Of a stretch of 20,844 nt of DNA, positions 1 through 11,500 are shown one piece after another. The first letter of the stretch is position 1. Each line of letters begins with the position of its first letter. The DNA is from Euplotes aediculatus (lineage: Eukaryota; Ciliophora; Spirotrichea; Euplotida; Euplotidae): contig JAQGFW010028774.1 of assembly GCA_030463445.1 (NCBI GenBank), positions 1 through 20,844 on the forward strand, given 5' to 3'. A model generated the notes under the pieces. The model ran no database searches. It had not been told where the DNA came from and saw only the letters and a list, made by a program, of their open reading frames with translations. Position numbers and translations under genes: made by a program.

Positions 1-2559
1 TTCATAAACGATTCTTCTCACGTGATTACTAATGTAGTTGAAGTCATTATCTTTGCTGAGAATATGGAACCACGAATTAATTGCTTTCTCTGAGCTGAAC
101 ATTCGTTTTATATCATTAATTTTCATTAGTTCTTTACTTTTGACAATAAATAAAAGCATGTTCATTATGTACTGATATTGCCTCATATTTTGGTATTCCT
201 GATCTCTCTCGGTTACATACTTTATTGCCTTGTAAATAAAATTTAAAATGAATAAAATAATTTTATCATCTCTATTTTCTTGATCATTAGAGATTGAATT
301 GACAAGTCTTTCAAAAACCTCAACGATTTCTCATTTATTGAGAGAAATTCAAAATCCATTCATTATTTGGATATCATCATTTTGTTCTTGAGGTACATAT
401 TTATTTTTATAATCTTGTACTTGAATTAAATGATTACAAAAATTGTAAACTACTGATTCGTTTTTAAAAATATTCAAATATTTAAAAATGAACTCTGATT
501 TCGGAAAACTAAATAGTATTTTATTTTTATTTTCCTCGTTTTCTTTTTCTTTTTCTTTTTCTCTTTCTTTTTCTCTTTCTTTTTCTCTTTCTCTTTCTCT
601 TTCTCTTTCTCTTTCTCTTTCTCTTTCTCTTTCTTCTTCGTTTACTTCTTCATTTTCGTCTTTATTTTCTTCTTCACTTTCTTTTTCTTTTTCTTCTTCG
701 TTTTCTTCACTTTCTTCTTTGATCACTTCTCCATCTTCTTTTATTGTATTATTTTCATACTTTTCTCCGATTTGTGCAATAAAAGTAAGAAGCTTGTTTA
801 AAGATTCGTCATCTTTATTCCAAGATACTTCCTTTTGCAGTTCTTTTACCAAAATTTCTCCAATACTCTTGATTACTTTTGAAAACAACTCCTTGGTATA
901 AAGTGTTGTTTTGTATTTTCCTAAGCCCTCAACACAAAGGAGGAAAAACTCAGCATGGTATCTGTTAAGCTTATCATTCCACCACTTCATGCAAAAAAGT
1001 TTGTGGCTAAAGTACCAAAGTCGAACTCAAATTTGTTGGCTATTATACATAAAATAGCCTAAAAATTTATAAATTTTGACAACCAACTCATTTATTGTCT
1101 TGTTTCGTCTTACTTCTATAAAGGTTGAATTGCATCTAATTTTGTAAAGAAGTTCTGAAAGAAGTATTGCGTATCTTGAATCAATATTTTGATCTCCTGA
1201 ATTATCTTTGTCCTCTTGAATTTCGGCCATCTTTTGAATTAATTCATCGATTTCCTCTAAATTCTGAGTGCTTCGTGTGATTTCGCAATTATGAATTGAA
1301 ACTATAGCATTTTGAACAATCCGAGAAAATTCAGTAAATTCTCAGTCAGTCTCTCAGTTCTGATTGTTATTTTTTGACCATAATTCAGCCAACATATGGT
1401 CTGTTGGTTTCTCTTTTACTTCAATTAGTAATAAATCCTCAGGCTCTGACTGCAGATGCAAAAGCGTATCAAAAAGTAGGTCTGTGAAGTCTTCGTCGAA
1501 CGGAATGTCTACATATTTTAAAATAAGTAAGACGATTCACTTTTCAATCATTTGCTCATCCATGTTCAAGCATGCAAAAAGCTCTGAATTGAGTTCACTA
1601 TCCTTATAAGATATTTCTTCGAATCCGTATTTCGTGATAAGTTTCAAAATTGCAACTACAAGTTCCTTCTGGTGAGTTTCAAGCACAGCATCTCTTTCAT
1701 ATCACTCGTTATCAACAAATAAACTGTGATTATTTATGAATCCATAGCCAAAAAATGTCTGTGCATCACCAGGTGCGAAATCAATAGCATTAGGTTTCGC
1801 AAAGATATCAAAATCTTTCAGCAGACTGATCAGTAAAAATCAAATTTTAGTTTGCAGCTTGTCTCCATTGCTCTTTTTATATGAGCAATTTGATAAAAAC
1901 ATTATTGATTCGGTTGCAAATCTTATTTGGCTAATATTGCTTATATCCACTATTTTTTCAAGCTGCTTATCAATAAGTTGTTTGATCTGCGAAATTTGAG
2001 ATTCGTCTCCTATTTGCAATTGATCGTTTGGATTTAAATAGCATGATCTGAGCAATCAAACTACTACTTCTAACAAATGAAACGACTCATCATTCATATC
2101 CAGAACTCCAATGAGAGAGTTTAAATCGTACTTTTGTTGGATTTTGTGAATTATGTCTTTATCTTGAGTGGATCACATTACAGCGTCAGCAAGCATATTT
2201 CCCAGCTTAAACTCGGATTCTGAGCCTTGGTTCAGTAAAATGCAATCGCTATCGATATAATTTCTGATTGATTGGTGAACAGATGTTGACGAGAATGACA
2301 CCGGTTTGTTATTGTTCTGAATAGCATCTAAAGCAAATAGCAACAACAGGTACTCACTATTTTCCTCTGCTTTGAACTTTTCAGAAGTTGCTTTGTATGC
2401 CTCGGAATAAGCACTAACTAATGCTGGCACATCAACTGGGGCGAAATACGATAGACTAAATTGCTTAAAAATAGAGTTTGCAAAAGCAGAGTCGACAGTC
2501 TGATCTGATGCGATTTGCTTAGCATATTTGGAAGATTCCAGAAACTGTTCTGCTAGTAT
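1..2559 (-). CDS. Gene A, exon 9 (long exon, continues past left edge)
   Basis: This is one uninterrupted frame of 853 codons when TGA is read as Trp. It has ten in-frame TGA codons, in contexts such as KIWFLLI, NEWYERD and NKWEIVEV, and six TGG codons. There is no in-frame TAA or TAG. Cys is written TGT or TGC, so TGA = Cys, the Euplotes code, fits less well. The exon opens directly after the acceptor TATAG with ILAEQFLESSKYAK, in phase 0 with the preceding exon. The N-terminal part is a series of predicted helices. Next comes a Glu/Asp-rich stretch with the Arg/Lys-Glu repeat (about 548-760), followed by more Leu/Ile-rich helical sequence to the window edge. Standard-code ORF calling breaks it into at least four pieces, which is why it looks fragmented. 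Confidence 0.92.
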
Positions 2560-5500
2560 CTATAGTATATGTGAAGTCCTTAAGACAGCAGTTTATTTAA
2601 ATTGGATGTGAAGACTTGGCGTATTTTTAAATTAGTTAATTTTAATGCGAGATATCAAATGTATAAGTTTTGTATTATTATTTAAACCGTTGAAAAATCC
2701 TCTTGTGGAGATTTAGAACACTTTGAAATTTTTATAATCTTCTGTTTCCGAATGTTGGGTAAATATAGTAGATTCTCAAGAAATGCAAAGATTTATACAA
2801 TTTTACTTCAAATAAATAATATTCAGATTTAAATGCATTTATGTATATTTTAGAATCATAGAATGATAAATTAAATTAAAATCTGTAGAAATCCCAAATA
2901 GAATAATTTTGATATATTTAAGTTAATTAAAATCTATTAACAAAATTATATGTTTATTTTTTGATTAACTATCAATAAATCTAATTATAAAAAACGACTT
3001 ACCTTATGAAATTTTCTATTCATAGCAAAGAAACTGTTGATTTGGATCACAAATATGTATTTTATTAGTTTTGCAATCAGATTATAATAAAAGATTTTTA
3101 TAACTATTTTATGTATAAATAGTATACTTTTTTATATGAAAGTCTTATGTTTATTAAAATAAAAAAAATGCTTTAAATTGTATTAATTTGCTTATCAACT
3201 TAAACTTTTATTATTAAAAAGTAATTGATCATTAATTTATATTTTAGTAACGATTAATACTATAGTCCATAAATTGATTGTGTGAATGGAAGAAAATGTT
3301 GATTCTTCGTCAAGTAATAATAAAAAAACTAGTTAGAGAAATCAAAATGCACTCATAAAATTCAGATATAACTTAATGATCATGCTTACCTTCGCGTTAA
3401 CTTTTTCTAATCAGGTATTTTTTGACATAACCTTCAGTTTTAAGTGCTTGTCAACCATGCTCTGATAAAATACAGTGATGTTGTCGTTTTGATACCAAAA
3501 CTCTTTTACGTCTTGGTATAAAAATCTGTTGACGAATGTGCTTAAAGATTGATCCGAGTAGGAGTTGATTGCTATATATAAAATGCTTAGACTCCTCAAA
3601 TGTCAAAACAAGTTCACAGTTTTTAAACACTAACTTTAAATTCTGCTTGAAATATTAAGCGAGCTAAACATTCATGCGAATTAATTTAAGTTATGAGGAT
3701 TCGACATGCTTAATTTAGAAATATGACTACCCAATGTAATTTTTATGCCTTTCTTAAATTTAGGATTTTGAGGAATTTAAATAAGCAATTCTACAATTGC
3801 TTGAAGTTTGAATCAGTCATGTGTATATGACTTTATTTTTATCGCACTTTATTTTAAACATGCAACAATAAGAATTTAAGCAAAAAAGAGTTGAGCTTGA
3901 ATTGACTATTATTTAATGTTCCCATGATCTTTAAATTTGGATTAGAGATCGTATTCTCGCTGTATAAATGTATATGGTATTTAAATTGGATACTTGGTTA
4001 TTTTATTATTTTATATATCAAAACTAACAATTTATCATTTTAGCAAAAACAATATATTTCTCTTCTGAAAATATTATCCATTGTTCATGGACAACATCAA
4101 AAAATTTGCAAATTTTATTGTGAAGAAGAAGAGAGTGAAAGAAATCCTAACTTTAGATTTACTTTCGATTAAATTAATGAAAATATTATTTAATTATTAG
4201 TATATTCTATACTTGATAGTTGACTCAAATGTAAATATGAGTAATAATCTGAACAGTTTCAATAATACTACGATTACATACTTTATGGAATAATTATATT
4301 TATAAAAATCAGATAATAAATGAATTTTTATGGAATAACAATAAAGATATTATTATATAAAACTAAATTATATATGCATTATAGATAATTAGTAAAAAAA
4401 TTGATTCGTGCTGAGCATAATTTTGAATCATTATTTTAATTTTAATTGTTTTAAATTATAATTCTCAATTTTTTAAATAAAGATTAAACTTTTGTTAACT
4501 AGATACTATTTTTGATATAAACAAAAGTACTATTGTTAACGTATTTTATTTAGCATAAAAATTATACTGTAATAAACAAAATGTATATTAAAATGTTATT
4601 TAACTTGCTCTACTTAAATTATTGGTTTACTCTAACTTCTGTAATAACTTTTAATATCTGATGAAGAGTGAACTTAATCAATAGGTTGTATATGCGACTA
4701 TTAATAATGATCTTTTTATTTACTCGAGCTAAATCATGAGTATTGTGAATTTATTAACTTTTTCTTACTGAATTGAGTAACAGCATATTACAGTAACAGT
4801 AATTATAGTACGGCATTACTTTAATGTCACTTACCATTCATGCTTAGAAAGAAATATCAAAACTTAAGATCTAGATTGTCTGGCATAGCTTCGCAATATT
4901 TTAATTTACAAATTAAGTCAGTATATCCATTATTGTTTGAGTACTCTTCAATGTACTGGTAAAGTAGTTGGTAAGCATTGCTTAGGTTCTTGTTGAATCT
5001 CGCTTGGAACTATATCGAATTTAGATTAAACTTGCAATCATTTAGATAGTACACAAAGAGATGGCATTGGAGATCAATATTTTTAATTTGAAAATTTTAT
5101 GATTTTTAATTTACTTTTTTCAAAATATTACTAAAGTTTATCAACTATTTATGTAAATATCCAAAAAATTGTTAGCTATATTGATTTTCAACTATATCTT
5201 TGAAACCTCCTTTGTCAGATTAGATTTATATTATAATAATCAAAATAGGTTGCTTATCAAATAAAGTTTTTATATGTTTTCAATACATCAAATCTAATTA
5301 ATTTTATTTAATCACCATTTAAAATAGTAAAGACTTATAATATTATATTTGAATCAAAATAACAGAAAAATACAGAAACTTATTTATTATTTTAAAACCT
5401 AAATAATAACCGTTGATTTGAGAAATTTTGAATTTAAATAGATTGATTCATAATAAGTTTTGAAATAAATTACTTTAAAATTTAGCTATCATAAAGTTTA

Positions 5501-8500
5501 ATGTTCTTAATTAGAATTTAGAAATCGGATAAATTTTGTTTTAAAAAACTAAATTATATCATTTAATTTAGCTTACTTATTTTATCAAACAACATTTCAA
5601 ACTTACATCTCCGATTTTACAATAAGAAAATACCTAATTATATTACTTTTAGTTTAAAGTTATGATGAAATTAGTTTCGATAAAATTACGACTCAAGCAG
5701 CATTTAAAAAATATTAGTAAAATTGGTCAGAAATTTAATTCAAGAATCCATGCAAAATAGAGACTTTAGCTTTGGCATAATGATATGAAGATAGAACAGT
5801 ACAGTGATAAACTCTCGTTTTGGAGTAAACACAGAACCGTGAACTATAACACCAATAAAAACAATTTGTTAATCTAAATTCAATTAATTTTATATAAATC
5901 ATGAATTCGTAAGGTCGATATCTTCTATTAAATTGGCTAACGTATTATATTAATTCTCTTTTGTTATTGCGATTTATTTTAATTTTGATCATTTACAAAA
6001 TTACAAGTATTATTTTTAAATGTCTAATTACTTAAGAATTTCAATATTTTTAAATAAATGTTAACAATTTTATGACGAATGAGAGTTTATCCATAGAGAA
6101 TGCAAGTTTTAGCTGAAATAGTAATTGAAAACTTATAAAATGTATATATTTATTACCCTTTACAAATCATCATATAAAGGTAGGTGACGTTCAAGTTAAA
6201 AATACTTTAATAACAGCTATTTTGTGTATTAATATTATTTTTATTTAATAGTTAAATAATAGTTTTGGAATAATTTTACTTTGGTTTAAAATATTGCAAT
6301 TATTTTTAATAAAAATATGGATATTATTTTCTATCAACTTTTGATGTCTGCCGTTATGCTAATTTCAGTTTGGCAAATAATCATTTAATTTTTTAGCTTA
6401 ATTGCATATTTATTTTAAGCTAAGCTTTATTCTGATTTTATAAAGAAAATTGACCATCATAATAAATTGAAATTTTATTTAGGCATAAAATAAGCTTGCT
6501 TTCTATTTATTTTCAAAGTCAAGGATAATTTATGAAGAAAACACCAAAACTATTTAAAATTGGATAAGATATCAAATTCTTATTTTTGAGATTTTAATTA
6601 CTTTATCACATCTCTTTATTGCTTTAAAACTATTGTAGAGATTGAAAAACTATCATACTGATCCAAATAATAACCTTTTGTAATTAGAACAATTCAAATC
6701 TGAGATAATCAATTTTATTAATCAGAATCTTTAAAATAATATAAACAGACTTAATATTATGAATTTATTTAATTTATAAAATAAAACAAACTGCTACAAT
6801 TATTGATTTTTTGTGGTTAAGCAATTATTTTTACAAATTTATAGATAACATGAGGATAAATCATCATAAAATTACAAAGTAATGGACTAAAGATTAAATA
6901 TTCGTAAAATATGATTAGACAATTACATAAAATAATTTAATTCTCAATTTGGATCTAATAAACAATGAACGTGGATGATTTAAGTTTAATATATACTTCA
7001 AGCGTAAATCATCACTTATTTACAAATCACTATTGCATTCGAAAATGTTAAGATAGTATTTATTTTTAGATTAAGAATAATTTCAATGATCCATCAAGAC
7101 ATTTACTTAAATTTATTTCTAGTTAAAAGAGAGAATAAAATGAAAAACTTAAAATATTAATTAATATAAACTATTAAATCAAAACTTTAAGATATTCAGT
7201 TTTAATTGATGGTAATAAATATGATTAATCGAATATCAAATGCTACTTAAAAGAATAAGAATATCTAATTCTAAATTTTACTCAATATTTTTCATATGAA
7301 GATTAAAAATATTTACTTGAATTCACAAAAATATACTTCTTTGATCAATTATACCGTAAACCATTTGACTAAGTCTCAAATAGCCAAATTGTATGAGTGC
7401 TTAGACAACAATATAAATTTTGAATGGTGTTTATATTGATTTCATTTTTATTGTATCTTTATCAATTTTTTACTTTTTAGTAACTACTAAAATAAAACAT
7501 AAAATGAAAATATAATGGTTGTTTTACTTAAATAATTTTGCAATATTTAATATTTTATAAAATTGGATATATCATGCTGGATATAATAGAATACTAAAAC
7601 ATTATATTTAGCTTGTTGAAGCACCTAGCTCAAGCTATAATGCGTGTATATTCTAATTTTGCTATTTTTAGATAAATTAAAACTAAATATTTTTCAATAT
7701 TATTTCTATTTATGTTGTTAATTTATAATCTTGTATCTTTAATAATTTTAATGAAATAGCAAACATCGAATTATTTATTTTAAATAAATATAACTGCTTA
7801 TAAAACTCAAACAATATTAAACAGCAATTTGATAAAGAAGACATAATAAATTGAAACTAAGCTTTATTATTTGTTATATTTTAAAATATGATTATGATTA
7901 TTCTTTAAAAAAATTAATATACAGCAACTAATATAGCTTTCTATAAAAATAACTAATAGATTAGAATTGGTTATTTTAATTGATTTTAAATTGCTAAAGT
8001 TTGTACTTAAAATAGTTTAATCAAATAATTTTTAAAATTTTGTTCAAGTAAAGTACAAGAATCCTTGAAGTTATAAATAATTAATTGAATGCATAACTAT
8101 ATAATTAACTTTTATTAAACTAAAAATTTTGATATCTGAATAAAAATATATGTTTAAAAAGCATTCACAATAATGTTTACTTTAAATTTGCACTTCTCTT
8201 CAAGATAACATCATAATCGAAATTCTATAGCTCAACTGCTCCTTTATTGATTCAGATTTCATAAAAGAAAGTAAAATGAATTTTGTGATTTCTAAATATA
8301 TTAAATGACAACTTTATTTTTAGTTTTGTTTTGTTTTTAAAGCAAACAACAAATCATATAAATACAAATATTAATTACATTTACACTTTGAATCTATATA
8401 AAATGTAATATTATTAATATTCTCCTTGATAATTAATATGGTTGATATATTGTCATTTTAAATCTGTAGTATATCTGAATAAATGATTGAGGTACCTATT

Positions 8501-11500
8501 AGTAGACATAGATAGTATTTGAGTAATAGCCAAAACGCAATCCGTTAAAGTATGAGATTGTCTTGCAACGATCTTTTAAAGCATAAAATGATGCAACACT
8601 TTCTAAAATATTTGGTTACCTTCCAATCTGACATATTACTTGTTCTTATCTTCCAAATATTGATATCTTTATTTTTCTTAAAGACTTCCCAACTCTGTGC
8701 CAATACCTTAATAGAATCGTCAAAAGTAGCACTCATCGTTTTGCCAATTTTGAAGAATTCATTTCCTGTATAGTATTGGTGTAGTGAATGAAGTGAAAAT
8801 AGGTAGTCCTGGGAGTAATGCTGGTTGTAGACTCAGACCTATACAAATCAAATCATACAACATATTATCACAAAATCCTAAAAATATAATATAAAACACG
8901 ACCCTTTTTAGGATTGAACATGAAGGTCATTTATGAAGAGCATGTAGCTATTCTAATTAGAAAACAATCAAAAATATTCGTACCTTAAATAGACAAAACT
9001 CAAAGAAATTAATTTATAAGCTATCTTTCATATAAATAGAGAAATCTGTTTATTGTATTCAGAAAACTCGATTAAATCTTTTAGTAATGTTATGAAATTT
9101 TAAATGGATGATTTATTAAAAATTAAGTATATTTATTTAGAAGAATTTGTAACTTTGATAGGAAAAGTAATATAAAGTTTATCTAGATTTACTTATTTTG
9201 AATTTGTAAGAATATAGCAATTTTAATATTAAATTATATCGAATTAAAATTATTTGAATATTAATTATCTTAAATTATATATTATACAAATAAATCATCT
9301 CCAAATCTTTTTATTCAAAGATAATTTTAATTAATATGAAAATGTTTTTAGTAATATAGTTTTCACTTAAATACAATGTAATGATTAGTTTTTTTAGCAT
9401 TTACTTTAATTTTCTGATTGAATTTTTTGTCTAAATTGAATATTCTTAAAATAAAAACTTATTAAGTTATGTATAAAATTATATCAAATAGTTCAAAACT
9501 TAGTATACTTTGAGACCTGATATTTAAAGCTATAATACTTTGTTGCATTTCTCGATTAGTTCATTCCAACCAATCAGAGTGCTTCAAAAATCTTAGTAGT
9601 ATCAGTCACTTACTCTTAATTCTGGCTTCAATCCCTCCATGCAAAGTTTAAGATATTTATTTGGATCTCTATATTAAAAATTAATGTTATAAAATAATAT
9701 GTGCATGATAGTTGGTAATACAATTAATAATAAATAAGTGGATGTAGCTAAATAAATTGCAGCAACGAATAACTGATACCTGTCAACAACTATCTTGAAC
9801 TGAGTGCTCTCGAGAAGCTCATTGCCTTCAGATTCCAATTCGATATCAAAATAGTATCTCTTGCTAATTTTACTTATTTTTAATGTTTGGTCGTCTTTGC
9901 AATAGTAAATATAACATGAAGATTTTCCATTTGTCATTTGAAATCAAATTTTTGAATGCTGTTTGTAAAACCTAATTTTTGTAAAGTAGTTGTGTGGCGG
10001 AATCAACTGGAAGCGGTCAAAGGAAGCAATCTGCAAGTTCCTGCTAGTGAGTACAGATTTATACTATAGCCAAAATTAACTGGTGTAGTTTTATTACAAC
10101 TAACGATAAGCTTCGCTTCAAATACATTTAATGCATATTTTATTAAGTGATTGTCAATCGCAACTCCAAATTAAAATACTAGTTAACTTTATAGATATTA
10201 TGGCAAATTTGATTCGAAAGTATCGAATTACAATCCAGCATTTATTTTACTAAATAAGGTTTATTCTAATAATTGCAGTGCATGTAAATATATTAACTAA
10301 AATGGAAGACTTGAAGTACTTATTAAGATGCTAATTTATTATTTTACAAGTATATTAATTTAATTTTTTTATTGAGCATAAATTCACATTTCATATAGTA
10401 TTTAAATTATAATCCTTATAAACTATTTATTTTATTTAAAAGTTTGCTTAAATAAAGTTGAGTTTTAAAACAATAAATTGATATAAACTAAATATATTTC
10501 TAATTGAGAATTCAGCAATTCAAAATCAAGTTTGATTTTGATATTTGTATCTTTACATGATTTATTTAATAATATAAAAGCAAGTATTAAACTATAGTTT
10601 TGCTTGATTATCTTCATATTAAATTAGATCCTACTGATATATTTTACATGCTTTTGAATCAATGTTTAACTCATGGAGTTTAATATTTAAAAATTCATTA
10701 TATGTTGTATTTTAAATTGTGAAATATTTAATGATCTTTACTATCGTCGATATTTATTTTAAATAAAATATAATTAAAAAATTAAAGTCAAATTGAATAA
10801 ATTGAAGATCACTGCTAAATATGAATCTTTTTATTGAATATTAAATTATAAATAAAGTATTGATCAAAATCTTCAAACTCCGTAAATATACATATAATTA
10901 TAAATAAATTTAGCGACTTTAATTGCTTAATAATAAAAATCAAACATCGTAAGTATGTATCATTTGTTTTGTTTACTTTAAATAAAATGTGAAGTATTAT
11001 ATTCAAAGGCATCTATACTCGATGATTTTATAATTTTAGTTTCTTAAAATTTAGTAATTACCTTATAACCGTATTTTTGATGTCTTACAAATCACAGTTC
11101 GTTTTTTAAATAATGCTTTGGTCCAACTCACAATATGTATAATCTATATGATTATAATTAGATTTAAAATTCGAAGATATCTTCGAATGAAATTATTTAA
11201 TTTCAGTTTATATTATTTTATAAATATGTTATTTAAAGTATATTTTTTAATAAAATTAGAATGTATATATTTTAACTGTATAATTATCCATAATTTTTAA
11301 TTTAAGCTAAATAAGTATAAATTAGTATTTAATAGTGTATGATTATTTAATATAATAAATAATAATTTAAAATAATTGAAATTTAATATCCAGTTTAATA
11401 CTCAATAAGGTAATCGTTACCACAATAGCTTACAGCTATAATTTATCAAAATCTAATATAAATTTAAGTTTATTTATTAATATTGCTTACTTTTCATATA

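Larger units (their letters stand above)
5010..8619 (-). other. Gene A, intron 6 (about 3.6 kb)
   Basis: Donor GTAACC at 8619 and acceptor GATATAG at 5010 join two phase-0 exons across 3610 nt of very AT-rich DNA. I looked for intervening minus-strand exons and found none with both good splice signals and a compatible phase, but one could be hidden. Two plus-strand coding-like patches (5662-5877 and 7296-7490) lie inside. The rest shows nothing beyond A/T tracts. Confidence 0.7.

Noticed and set aside
488-901. Plus-strand Ser/Phe/Leu-rich ORF of 137 codons
   Set aside because: It is the antisense of the gene A charged repeat; the repeat keeps many frames open and the minus-strand frame is much longer.
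1364-1609. Plus-strand Ser-rich ORF
   Set aside because: Shadow of the long minus-strand exon 9.
1-2559. Euplotes code (TGA = Cys)
   Set aside because: TGA contexts match those of TGG, and Cys is already written TGT/TGC in the same exons.
8552-8773. Plus-strand ORF of 73 codons
   Set aside because: Antisense of gene A exon 6, which has matching splice sites and phase.
9674-9779. Hydrophobic, membrane-like extension of gene A exon 4
   Set aside because: It is read-through past the GTATCA donor into AT-rich intron; splicing there joins exactly in phase to the next exon.
10815-11300. Ile/Phe/Tyr-rich ORFs on both strands
   Set aside because: Composition is that of translated AT-rich DNA; no conserved-looking segment.
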